A DNA stretch of 64,000 bases, from positions 161,436,501-161,500,500 of the forward strand of contig CM057456.1 in the NCBI GenBank assembly GCA_016271365.2, written 5' to 3'. This document shows, in pieces, positions 54,128 to 64,000 of this stretch; within the stretch, counting starts at the first letter, position 1; every line of letters begins with the position of its first letter. The translations under genes were made by a program, and so were the position numbers. The DNA is from Neoceratodus forsteri (taxonomy: Eukaryota > Chordata > Ceratodontiformes > Ceratodontidae). Under the pieces are notes generated by a model that was not told the DNA's origin, ran no database searches, and saw only the letters and a program-made list of their open reading frames with translations.

Positions 54128-56465
54128 AGTCAATCAATCAATCAAGTCTTTATTTAACCAGGCGTTCATCGTTGAGCAGAAGCTCATTTGCAAGATGGAC
54201 CTGGGTGGAGCATGAACAATTGTATATGCAGGTCAACACAGGTATTTACAAGGCAATACAGATAATACTCTTCACAGAGAGGAAGAAAAAGAAGTTCATA
54301 TGTACATAGAATTATACAGATATCGTACAGATTACACGGTATTTACATACATAGAAGTGTCTATAGGAAGATAAAGCAGGTTATCTAAGGTTGCAGGAGG
54401 AAGTAACGGAAGAAAAAAATAAAAATAGAAATATACACCAGGTAGAGGTGAAGGTGGGGAAGAGAGGAGGGAAGTAGGGGAGAAAGGCTAGGAGGGACAG
54501 TGCACAGAAGGAGTTGGTAAAGCTGGATGTAGAGAAGGTGGATGGAGAAAAGAGTATGTGGGAGCCCAGGTTGAATGCTATAGAACACGGGGCATGGTAG
54601 GGATGTCACAACCCAGGGTAGTGAGCTCCTATCCGAGGTTGGGAAAGGAAGAATAAGGGGATGGATGGGCCTAGTGTTGATAAGACAGGGGGATAAGAGA
54701 GAGAACAATTAGGCTGGTGAGGAGCAAGCTGGAGGGGTCAGTACTTAAAATTGGGTCTAGGCGTGGCTATATACCAGTGCAGACACCAGTACTGGGTCTG
54801 AATGGGTGAAGCAGTTACATACTTCTCTGATTGTACGGAAATAAAGCATTTTGAAAGCATTTATACCGATTAGAGTGCTTAACTTGAGGGTTTTTTGTAG
54901 ATCATTCCATAAGGTAGGTAGTACGAAGCTTATGGCTGCCCTGCCGAAGCGGGATTTTGCTTTGGGTACTTTAAGTGTAATAGCTGAGTAACTTCTTAAT
55001 GTGTATTTCCCAATTATACTCAGGGGAAGACAGCAGGAGATATAGTAAGGCAGCTTATTAGAGATGGCTCTATAGGTCCAGAGAGTGGCGTTTCTGTGGC
55101 GCCTGAACTTTAGTGATGTCCATCCCACTGCCGCATATAGGGTGCAGTGATGTGTGTCGAAGGGGTCCTGTTATAAACCTCAGTGCTTTCGATGGTAGAG
55201 TGTGTCCAGTTTAGCCATGTAAGAGTTGGGGCATTGGCTGTAGAGGAAGCAGCGTAATCAACCAATGATAGGAAAATGGATTGGAACAGTTGTTTCTTGG
55301 CATCTCTGGTGAGAAATTGGCTGATTCTAAAAACAGTCCAAGTCTTTGCTGAAGTCGTTTAGCAAGTCCTCGATATGTTCAATGAAGGAGAGTCTTTGGT
55401 CTATCCAAACTCCCAGATACTTGAATTTTGTAACAAATTCTAGTTTTCACCTAGAACTGTGGTAATTTGGGGAACTGTCCCACTGGACACAGGGTTAGCT
55501 GCTACTGGATAAAGGAGAGGACCATTGCTTTAGTTTTTGGCATTAAGGAGTAGCTTTTTTTTTTTTTTTGGAGGAGTTGTCTTTGCAAAAGGTTGAATTC
55601 TGACTGTAGGTCATTGCAGGCAGCTTCAGGTGTTGGGCGACTCACGTAGAGAACTGTATCATCTGCAAACAGATTGATGTTGGCTTCTTTTATACAGTAG
55701 TCGATGTTATTAATGTAGATTGCAAAAGTAAGAGGCCCTAATATAGAACCTTGAAGTACACCTCTTTGCAGAGTTTTTAAGGGGGACAGGCCTCCTTGAC
55801 TTTAACTTGTTGAAGGCGCCCTGTAAGATAGTCAGTGAACCAACGCGCGCAGAGGAGGGTCCACACCTAGGTTTGAAGGGCGGAGAGGAGCAGACTATGG
55901 TCGAGTGGTGTGAAAAGCCTTGCTTAGATCAAGAAAACAGCACAAATAAAGTTTTGCTCTCAAGATTACGCTGCCAGTCGTTAGTAACTTTGGCGAGGGC
56001 TGAGATAGTGCTATGTTTAGCTCTGAATCCGGACTGCATAGGATTTAGCAGTTCCCTAGACTCAGGTGAGTCCTCAGCTGTGCATTTACAATTTTCTCTA
56101 GGAGCTTGGACAGGACCGGAAGGAGGAAATTGGCCTGTAGTTATTGAGATGCCACGGTCACCTGATTTGAACAGTGGTATGACATGTGCTGTCTTCCATA
56201 TAGGTGGTAAGGTGCCCTGAGACAGGGATAAGTTAAAAAGGTGGGTAATGGGTGTTGCTAGTACATGGTAGGCAATTTTTAGGAAGTAAGGGTCCAGGAG
56301 TCGGCCCACAGCACTTTTCTAGTATCCAACTGAAGCAAGAGGTCCTCTACCTCTTTCAGTGTGGCAGGTTGAAGTGAGAAAGGCGGCGAAGCTATCGGAG
56401 TTTCAGGCAGTTGGCTGGCAGTCTGGGAGCGAAGTATGTTTGCAGGGGAGTTATCAAATGCCATG
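54128..56465 (-). mobile_element. L2-like LINE, 5'-truncated
   Basis: Reverse-transcriptase fingers at 56,260-56,160 (THLFNLSLSQGTLPPIWKTA, VIPLFKSGD), then QSGFRAKHST near 56,030. The palm and thumb at 55,950-55,380 are badly broken (a complement of GCAGATGATACAGTTC gives ADDTVL). The C-terminal region at 55,128-54,757 has YTLRSYSAITLKVPKAKSRFG and LPTLWNDLQ. The 3' tail is AAATAAAGACTTGATTGATT at about 54,130-54,150, a (TTGA)n microsatellite tail unlike the (AAAT)n tails of the other L2s here. Confidence 0.82.
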
Positions 56466-56504
56466 CCTGCAGTAGCAAAGTGGTTATTGAATGCGTCAAG
56501 TATA

Positions 56505-56650
56505 TCCTTTGGTACTCGGCCTCATCCTCTTCCCTAGCTGTTGGGAAATGACTTGCCCAAAGTCACACAGTCTGTATTTGGCTTCAGTGGGGTTTGAATC
56601 TGTGGTCTCCCAATTCCCAGACCAGCGTTATTGCTATAACCCACAGACTT
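56505..56650 (-). mobile_element. MIR/CORE-type SINE, reversed
   Basis: The complement reads GGGAATTGGGAGACCACAGA and TTCAAACCCC (B-box region) followed by TGTGTGACTTTGGGCAAGTC, the MIR core. The A-box end near 56,640 (GGTTATAGCAATAACG) is weak. About 45% of the head is degraded by eye. Confidence 0.75.
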
Positions 56651-56689
56651 ACCCCTAAGATACCTAACAGACCTTACTGCCTCAATGCA

Positions 56690-57255
56690 TACATTTTGCA
56701 AGGGAGGAGGGAGGTGATTCTGCCATTACACAGATCACTGGTCAGATCCCACCTAGAGTACTGCATTCAGTTTTGGCATCCTTATCTAAAGAGGAACATT
56801 AGATTGCTGGAAGGGATGCAACGCCGAGCAACAGATATGATCCTGGGTCTGCGGGAGTTAGCATATGAGGTTAGACTGAGGGAGTTGAACATGTATTCTC
56901 TGGAGGAGAGAAGGGACAGGGGGGATAGGATTGAGACCTTTAAGTACATGAGAGGAATAAACAGGACAGGCACAGAGGGACTGTTCAAGGGGAAAGTAGG
57001 GAGAGACAGTCAGGGTTATGATATGAGATTGAAGAGTGGAAGGTCTAGGAAGGAAATAAGGAGACATTTCTTTATAGAAAGGGTGGTAGCAGAATGACAC
57101 GCACTACTGGCAGAGGTGGTGGCCTATAAAACAATGGGATGCTTCAAGAGGGTCATGGGAGGGGCAGCTGCAGAGTAGGGGTGCTAGCTGCAAAATCTAG
57201 CAGACTCGACAGACCAAATGGCCTTTTTCTGCTGGCAGTTTCGTATGTATGTTCC
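56690..57255 (+). mobile_element. CR1 LINE copy G, 3' fragment
   Basis: Encodes only the CR1 C-terminus: REVILPLHRSLVRSHLEYC, MQRRATDMILG, LRELNMYSLEERRDRG, FKYMRGINR and FFIERVVAE, then a stop at 57,093. It ends with GCCTTTTTCTGCTGGCAGTT and a GTATGTATG-type terminus. Confidence 0.88.
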
Positions 57256-57489
57256 TATTTAAAACTTGGCTCCTGGTTTTGCCAAAGCAGCTCCTGGTCA
57301 GCTAGAAAGTGCCAATAGCCAGGAGCTATTCCAGGCTCCTGGCTACTAAATCCTTATTTCGACCACTGGTGCAGTATTTACTTTAAAAAGATGCTGGTCA
57401 GTTGGGCCAGCAAAGTAGGACACCCTCTGGCCCACCTTCAAATTAGCTGGCCTCGGGCCACTGGGCCATTGGTAAAGTCGGTCCCTGAT
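57256..57489. mobile_element. hAT-like remnant
   Basis: The right end, complemented, is CAGGGACCGACTTTACC, followed inside by GGCCCAGTGGCCCGAGGCC, the same pattern as other hAT-like ends here. The left part repeats GGCTCCTGG. No left terminus or target duplication is clear. Confidence 0.45.
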
Positions 57490-59920
57490 TTATCACTGAC
57501 ATAAAGTGGTGCTCTCGAATGGTAAGCATGTGCAAGACATAGACATCGGGGATCCCTTGGGTGGAAGTGACCACAACACAGTGTGGTTCAACCTGGACAT
57601 GGGTAGAGAGGATATCCCAAGTAAGACAAGAGCGCTGGACCTCAGAAAGGCAGACTATCAGAGAATGAGGGAAATGGTTAGGGAGGACCTAGGGAACTTA
57701 GAGGGGAGCTTGGGGGTGGAAGAAATATGGACACAATCAGAGGTGCCATACAGAAAGCCATAACCAGCTGCATAAAGACGAGAAGAAAGAAAGCAGGATC
57801 CAGGCAGCCAAGCTGGATTAACAGGGAGGTGGCTAGGGTGCTGAAGGATAAAAGGGCTGCATACAGGAAAAGTAAAAAGACAGCTAGGGAAGAGGATGAG
57901 GCTGAGTACCAAAGGCTGGCAAAGCTAGCAGAGAGTGGTAATACAGGCAAAAGCTAAGAAGGAATTTCAGATAGCAGAAGGCATAAAAAATGGAGATAAG
58001 GCCTTGTTTTGCTACATCAAAGAAAAGGGGAACAAAAAGGATGGCATAGCCAGGCTCAAGAAAGGGGAAAACATTTATTTTATTTATTTTTATTTAGTTT
58101 TTGTTGACCGGGTAAGTGCACTAGACAAATCCTGCCTATTTTCAGGCATGACCCTGGGGAGGGGGATACAGATGAATGCCAAATGACCTTGAACCAGATT
58201 AAGCTGTTGGTTGTATTTTTAGTGAATGAGGGAAATTTGGCCAGGACACCGGGGAAATTCCCCTACTCTTTTCGATAAGTGCCATGGGATCTTTAACATC
58301 CACCTGAACTACCACCAATCCAGGCAGATGTGACCTTGGTTTAACGTCTTATCCAAAATAGTCGTGGAGAATGGGGCAAAAGCAGAGGTGTTAAATATTT
58401 TTGCTCCACCTTCAACAGAGAGAAAGAGGGTCCAATACCTCACAGTGAGAGGGGTGGGGGTAAGTGAGGACCCAGTAGGAGACATAAGAATAGAATGGGT
58501 GAAGGAGGGACTCATGGCATTGAAGGTGGAAAAATCCCCAGGGTCTGATGGAATGCATCCCAGGGTACTAAAAGAGTTAGTAGAGGAGCTGGCGGGCCCA
58601 CTGACAATACTGTTTAACAAATCGCTTGAAACGGGTGGTGCTGGTGGACTGGAGAACAGCGCATGTCGTGCCACTTCACAAGAGTGGCCCCAAAGAGGAT
58701 CCTGGAAGCTATAGGCCAGTTAGCCTGACCTTGATTGTGTGTAAACTAATGGAGACAATATTGAAGGAGGGGCTGGTCAAGTTCTTGGAGGATAATGGTC
58801 TGCAAGATGGTAAACAGCATGGGTTCATGTCAGGTATGTCATGTCAAATGAACTTGATAGAGTGCTTCGGGTCATTAGAACGGTGGACAAGGGCCAGGCA
58901 GTGGATGTAATCTATCTGGACTTCAGTAAGGCCTTTGACTCTGTGTCACACAGAAGGCTGATAATGAAGCTGAAAGACCTTGGGGTTGGGGAAAGGTTGG
59001 TTAGATTGGTTGATAACTGGCTGAGCAGCAGGGCACAAAGGGTGGTAGTGGGGGGGAGTTCTCCAGTACAAGGAAGGTCACAAGCAGGGTTCCACAGGGG
59101 TCGTTGTTGGGACCAGTGCTGTTTAACATCTTTATCAGCGACTTAGGGGAAGGCATGCGGTGGAAAAATGTGCATGTGTGCAGACTGCACCAAGCTGTGT
59201 GGGAGGGTGGACACCCAGCAGGGGATAAGGGAACTGAGAGAGGACCTGGCCAGACTGGAGAGATGGTTGGGGATATGGTAGCTCGGGTTTAATGCTAAGA
59301 AGTGCAAGGTGATGCACATAGGGGCAAAGAATCCGAGAACAGAGTACTGCATTGGAAAGGTTCAGGTCACGCCATCGGAGGAAGAAAAAGATCTGAGTGT
59401 GATTATTACCAGTGACTTGAAACACTCAGCTCAGTGTAAAAAGGCAGTTGCAAAGGCAAATAGGATGCTGGGATGTATTGCAAGGGGTTTCAGCAGTAGA
59501 AACAGTGAGGTCATTCTGCCACCATATGGTCTTTGGTAAGACCACATTTAGAATACGGAATAATATATTGGCATCCACCCCTGAAGAAGGACATGCAGTT
59601 GCTGGACAGAGGTCAGAGGAGAGTGACTAGAATGATAGAGGAACAGCAGGACAGATCATACAAGGAGAGGTTGAAGAACCTGGGGATGTACACGCTGGAA
59701 GCGAGGAGGCAGAGGGGGGATATGATGGAGACAAATACTTGAAAGGAATAAACAGGGTAGAAAACAAGGGCCTATTCAACAGAAGGGCCAACACCACCAC
59801 TAGAGGGCACAACCTAAAACTGGTGCGGGGAAGGTTCAATAGGGACGTGAGGAAGCACTTCTTTACTGAGAGAGTGGTGACAGCATGGAACAAGCTGCCA
59901 GCGGAGGTGGTGGAGATAGA
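57490..59920 (+). mobile_element. CR1 LINE copy H
   Basis: Begins in the endonuclease (MVLSNGKHVQDI, PLGGSDHNTVWF). The linker region follows, interrupted by a SINE-like insert at 58,072-58,353. Then VEKSPGSDGMHPRVLKEL, NGLQDGKQHGF, YLDFSKAFDSVSH near 58,915 and a broken palm (GPVLFNIFISDL, 59,110). The C-terminal region runs to WNKLPAEVVEIE at 59,920, where the element stops short of its 3' UTR and abuts the reverse L2. Many frame changes. Confidence 0.87.
58072..58353 (-). mobile_element. SINE-like insert sharing a LINE tail
   Basis: On the minus strand it starts GGATAAGACGTTAAACCAAG and contains AAAGATCCCATGGCACTT and CCCCGGTGTCCTGGCC, a block I associate with a widespread vertebrate SINE/LINE family I cannot name. 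It ends with GGGTCATGCCTGAAAATAGG, ACTTACCCGGT and an AAATAAAAATAAAT tail, matching the 3' end of the L2-like LINE at 47,851. CR1 text resumes cleanly on both sides. Confidence 0.65.
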
Positions 59921-60822
59921 GATTGGCCGATAGTTGTTGGTGTAGTGGTGGACACCAGCTTTGAAAATGGGTATCACTTTGGCCGTTTTCCAAGGTTTGA
60001 GCATGGTAGAGCTGGATAGGGCAAGGCTGAAAATAAATGTAAGGGGCTTGACAATGGCAGGGGAGAAGAGTCTGAGGAAGATAGGGTAGAGGCCGTCTGA
60101 CCTGGGGGAGCCATGGTTTGGGAGGCATTTGAGAAGTTTAAAGGTATCAATAGGGGACTTGAAATAAAAAGGAGGAATGGGGGAAGGGAGACTAGGTGAG
60201 GAGGGGACAGTTTGGGGGTGGTTGGTTGATCCACCGGGTGAGCCACTTGGGAGCTTGGAGAGAAGCACAGAGAGGTCAGGAACCAGGCCAGTAGGGGAAC
60301 AGAGTTGCCAGTTTGAGGGTTTAAAAGTGATCCGATGGACTCTCCGAATTTCTTTGGGTCACCAGGACTTTTCTTGTGAAGGTTGCAGAAGTAGTTCTAT
60401 TTCAGGGATTTAACCAGGTGTTTGCACATGTTTCTCAGGCGCCTGTTGGCATCCCAGAGGGCAGGAGTGGGGGATGCTTTATAGGCAGTCCAAGCATTAT
60501 CCCTGTTCTTCATGTGGGAGAGAAGATCTTTGGTGATCCAAAGGGAGCAGCCACCTTGGATCTGTCCAGTTGTGAGAGGGAAATGCTTTTCTTGTAGTGC
60601 CAGCAGGGTCTGAGTGAAAGACGTCACTGCTGAGGACACATCAGTGAGGGAGTAGAGTAGAGACCAACCCAGTGACCATGCATCACTAAGGAGGAGGGGT
60701 TGACTGGGCAGCAAAGTTTCGAAAGGATAGGTATTTGGGGGGAGGGCACTTGATCTTGATAATCCAGAGGATGAAAATGGGGGAGTGGTCACTGACTGAG
60801 TCAGCCGTTGTTCCAGCTTGTA

Positions 60823-61735
60823 GATACATAGACAGTGTCAGCAGATAAGGGCCTACGGCCCACCCAGTCTGCCCATTTGAGCTTGTAAGTTCACTTTATG
60901 TTTCCTAGAAGTCTGTTGCCCCTTAACCCTGAACTCCAGAATTCCTTTCTGTCTATCCCATGCATTCTTAAATCCCATGATTGTTTCAGCCCCCCCCCCA
61001 CTTCCTCTGACAGGGTGTTCCACTTGTCCGCCACCTGTTCTGTGAAGAAATTCTTCCTCACGCTCTCCTCTGAATCGTCCTCCCTCCAACTTCATCCCAT
61101 GCCCTCTAGTCCTGGACCATATTTTTTGCTTAAAAATAGTGTATTCCTGCATCCCGTTCCTCCCTGTAAGATACTTGTATGTCTTGATCATATCCCCTCT
61201 CCTCCCGGGAGTACATATTCAGTTCCTTCAACCTGTCCTTATAGGACTTGTGATGCAATTCATGTACCATCTTTGTTGCCCTCCTTTGAACCTTCTCTAC
61301 CCTCTCTATGTCCTTACATATGTAAGGTCTCCAGAACTGTACACCGTACTCTAGGTGGAGCCTCACTAGTGTCTTGTATAGTGGAATTATGACCTCCCTT
61401 TTCCTGCTGGTGATGCCCCTGCCTATGCATCCCAGCATCCTATTTGCTTTACCTGCTGCCTTGTCACACTGTTTCCCTACCTTGAGATCATCAGAGATGA
61501 TAACCCCAAGAACCCTTTCCTGCTTGGTGCATGCTATATCCTCACCCCCCAACTGATATATTGTGCCAGGGTTTTTGTGCCCCATATGCATTATCTTGCA
61601 CTTCCTTGCATTGAATTTCAACTGCCAAACCCCTGACCATTCTTCAAGTTTCTGCAGGTCCTGTCTCATTCTGTCTACGCCCTCTGGTGTGTCCACTCTG
61701 TTACAGAGCTTTATGTCATCAGCGAACAGTACACA
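60823..61735 (-). mobile_element. CR1 LINE copy I inserted in L2 endonuclease
   Basis: 5'-truncated exactly in the palm (LFADDIKLCNRVDTPEGVDR), then QLKFNARKCKIMHMGHKNPG, LGVIISDDLKVGKQC, VRLHLEYGVQFWRP and VQRRATKMVHEL, with a 3' UTR ending in a CTATGTATCTA-type terminus at 60,823. It is very close to copy C in protein. A single frame (62,044-61,130) happens to run from L2 endonuclease into CR1. No clear target duplication. Confidence 0.9.
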
Positions 61736-62363
61736 GTCTTCCCTGTTAGTGATGGTCCAGTCCAGGAGGGTTTGGGTGGCAGTGCAGGGGTTTTGCCTGG
61801 TGGGTAGTGTAATAGACTGGACAAGATTGTGTTGTTTTAGCATGCAGGTGTAGTCCGATTGGTTAGCACTCAACCAGTTTAGGTTGAAATCACCAAGGAG
61901 AACGGTGTCTCTGGTGGGTGCGAGTGTGCTGAAGCCAGATAAAAAGTTGTTTAGGCCCTCTGACCTTGCAGTAGGGAGGTTATAGCAGCAGCCAATGTGT
62001 AGAGCTTCTTTGTGGAACCCAGGGTCAGCTCGGACAGGAGCCATTCGCTGGGAGAGGTGATGTCAGAGCAGAGGATAACAGTTGCAGAGAGGGTTCCCTG
62101 AGGAACAATGCTGTGCCTCCACTCTATTTCTTGCCAGGCCTGTCAAGGTGCAGGGAGGAGTAACCAGGACGCTGGTACATGGTGTCAGGTAGGGGAGGCT
62201 TTAACCAGGTTTCTGAAAGTCCTAGCACGTGGTGCTCTTGCAGAGATACCCATGCCTCAGTGTCGGGGAATTTGGAGGGGCTATGGAAGATGTTAATATG
62301 TACAAACGTTAACTCTGCAGCGTTTTCCCAGGTGCTGATGGAGGAGGTAATACAGCAGTTGGG

Positions 62364-62393
62364 TGGGCCCGGGTTAGACTCGATGACGCCGCC
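62364..62393 (-). other. 2A-like sequence at L2 ORF2 start
   Basis: The frame reads AGGVIESNPGPP just before the endonuclease. The general 2A form is D-V/I-E-x-N-P-G-P; here I-E-S-N-P-G-P is exact and only the Asp is replaced. 2A-like oligopeptides at this position are described for L2 and CR1 clades, where they can cause ribosome skipping or act as signal-like leaders. Copy function is unknown. Confidence 0.7.
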
Positions 62394-62994
62394 AGCTAGG
62401 TGTAGGAGGGAGAGGAGGAGGCTGTATGGGCAGGGGCGTGGTGGGGGCGTGCATTGTCCAGGAGCAAGAGGACAGTAGTAACCAATGAGACGGCACTCTG
62501 AGTTGGAAAGAAAACACAGGGTGGAAGGACCAAGGGGGGACTGTTCCTAGGAGGGGCAAGTGAAGGGGTTGGACAGCGGGGAATGGGTAGTTTTGAAACA
62601 GGCCAGAGATTCGGACTGGTGAAGGGCTAGCACATTAGCACAGTAGTCTGAGATAAGTAGTATGGATGGCAAGGGCACAGTCAGTAGGGTCAGAAGTAAT
62701 AGATTCATGATATAGCCTAAGACCGTTCGTTAGGTGGAGGGAGGGCAGAACTGTGGGAACTTATGGGAGTTTATTGGAATCGAGCAAATGCGAGGTTAAA
62801 AGCCCCTGAGTGAGGATAGTAGCACTGAGAGGAAATTGACATTTTAGGCCAGTTCTGTCAATGCAGCCAACTAGGGGCACCCTGCAGTGAATCGTCTTCT
62901 ATGTGAGACATAGGGGAGGGGCAGAAAAGGCAGAGCCAGTCTAGGTACAGTAGGTTAGGAATGTAAAGCCGGAGAGAGTTCTAGGGTATAACAG

Positions 62995-63065
62995 GGCTAA
63001 CAGATTAGCACAGTGGTTGAGTGCTGGCCTACGGTGTGGAGGCTCAAAACCCATGTAGGGCAGGT
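62995..63065 (+). mobile_element. Possible tRNA-like SINE head
   Basis: GATTAGCACAGTGGTTGAGT resembles an A box and GGCTCAAAACCC an altered B box about 45 bp later. No core or tail found. Confidence 0.4.
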
Positions 63066-64000
63066 GGGAAAGGAGAGTGGTAAGATAGAGAATTCGGGGT
63101 GTTAGGGTAGTGGGACTAGGGGTAGAGGCCAAGGCCAGGCTCTGGGAGGGTGCGTGAAAGGACAGAGTAAATAGAAGGTTGGTGGAGGCTAATGAGTGAC
63201 CCCCAGTGGTCATGGAGTATAACCTGCAAATGGTGACATAGGGACTTTATTTCAAGCCACTGCAGTAGTCACAAGCCATATTTCAAACCACTGCAGTAGT
63301 CACGTGACTTGTCATGTAACCTCCCGGGCCCTATAAGGCTAGGGAGGGCCGTCGGTGGGCAGGGCAGTTGACGCGCAATGTCGACGGGCTAACATCCCCA
63401 CACAAAAATCTACACCCATTGCTGTTGGTAGGTCTTCAAGTCTGTTACCTTGTCTGCTAGCTTCTGGTCTTACCCCCTGTTACTGCTGGTTCCAGGTCTT
63501 ACCCCCTGTTACTGTACCCTACTTAGGTATTCATTTGCTTGTTCCTTAAACTTTTAAGTAGACTTTAACTATCATTTCCCTTTGTACTTTGACCCTAGAT
63601 CTAGGGCGTTTATTAGTTTTCACCTGTTCCTACGTAATCCTTTTGTATTTCTACCCTAGCTAGGGTGTTGCATCTATTCCCAGTTTTGTCATACCTTTCA
63701 CTCTTCACCCTTCCTGCAGTGAGTGTTACAACAGGAGAGAACAGGAACCTTACATTAAGTCGCCTGGCAGAATCTTCTGCTTTCCTGCTTACTCATGCAG
63801 AAGTCTGCCAACGCCTAAGATGCCAGTTACCTGTTCCACTTACTCGCAGGTACATGATCATGTTGTGAGACGCTATGAGGGTGTCTTTAAATCCCCACTG
63901 GGACTTTCTGGGGCTCTGTGATAGGTCCACTCATGTAACATGACCTCTTTACCCCTCCTCAGGTTGCTGTCGACTACCAATTCTCACAAACAGCCTTACT
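63066..64000. other. Unassigned sequence with short repeats
   Basis: TTCAARCCACTGCAGTAGTC occurs twice (63,251 and 63,282) and GGTCTTACCCCCTGTTACTG twice (about 63,466 and 63,495). CCCTATAAGGC near 63,329 could be a TATA-type motif. No gene recognised. Confidence 0.4.

Larger units (their letters stand above)
59921..62480 (-). mobile_element. L2 LINE split by CR1, 3' half missing
   Basis: On the minus strand: 2A-like start (62,393-62,364), endonuclease (FVHINIFHS near 62,310; TVLLGDFNLNWLS near 61,890; TLLDWTITNRED near 61,740), CR1 insertion, then the rest of the endonuclease (ADSVSDHSPIF near 60,800), a linker (ITKDLLSHMKNRDNAW) and the beginning of the reverse transcriptase (SPRSDGLYPIF; WKTAKVIPIFKAG; NNYRPIS at 59,925). 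It stops there, tail-to-tail with CR1 copy H. The 5' limit near 62,480 is a guess. Confidence 0.85.
35925..64000 (+). other. SMIM13: Probable SMIM13 intron 1, incomplete
   Basis: Begins GTGAGTATTGATCTTTG. No frame downstream carries the expected continuation of SMIM13, so the intron appears longer than 28 kb. It is filled mainly by LINEs in both orientations. 35,931-36,300 shows nothing recognisable except a tRNA-like GTGGCTCAGCGGG at about 36,272, perhaps a SINE head. Confidence 0.6.

Noticed and set aside
61130..62044. A 304-codon minus-strand frame as an endonuclease-reverse transcriptase fusion gene
   Set aside because: It is an accidental in-frame read from an L2 endonuclease into an inserted CR1; L2 text resumes on the other side of the CR1.
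1..64000. CRISPR arrays, bacterial operons, riboswitches or phage modules
   Set aside because: Codon-poor, transposon-dense vertebrate sequence; no regular spacer arrays, no bacterial gene packing and no Shine-Dalgarno-led frames.

Overview
The window is eukaryotic, from a large repeat-rich vertebrate genome. Almost every long open frame belongs to a decayed transposable element: CR1 and L2 LINEs, one L1/Tx1-type fragment, one DIRS tyrosine-recombinase retrotransposon, hAT-type and T2/Kolobok-type MITEs, and several SINEs. DIRS elements plus TTAA-flanked T2-type MITEs are typical of amphibians and absent from birds and mammals. My best guess is an amphibian, perhaps a caecilian, but the species cannot be read from the sequence alone.

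Region 1 (1-26,200) is best read as one old minisatellite of roughly 20-bp GGGTGGGCATTCYRGCCCC / GGGTGGGCACTGAGGCACAG units, broken by later insertions. In order these are: a CR1 (about 700-4,445) whose 3' end was tandemly duplicated with adjoining minisatellite; a 5.8-kb DIRS element (6,329-12,168) with inverted terminal repeats and an internal complementary region; a reverse CR1 (13,325-15,597); and an L2 (15,857-23,852) that contains a second L2, itself split by a CR1, plus a hAT-type MITE.

Region 2 (26,200-35,100) has an L1/Tx1 3' fragment with target-site duplications, several palindromic MITEs, a CR1 3' fragment, a 130-bp-unit minisatellite carrying a 584-bp SINE-like retroposon, and a MITE with a hAT MITE inside it.

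Region 3 (35,180-35,930) is the one place where I recognise a cellular gene: a CpG-rich, TATA-less promoter with a CCAAT box, two ZNF143/THAP11-type motifs and an NRF-1 site, followed by the first coding exon of SMIM13 (35,849-35,924, + strand), which ends in a consensus splice donor. No second exon was found, so everything after 35,925 is probably its first intron.

Region 4 (35,925-64,000) holds a reverse CR1 broken into about six pieces over 11 kb by hAT, SINE and palindromic insertions, then more L2 and CR1 copies, two MIR-type SINEs and a reverse L2 whose endonuclease domain is split by a CR1. None of the transposon frames seen is intact, so the elements are treated as fossils.
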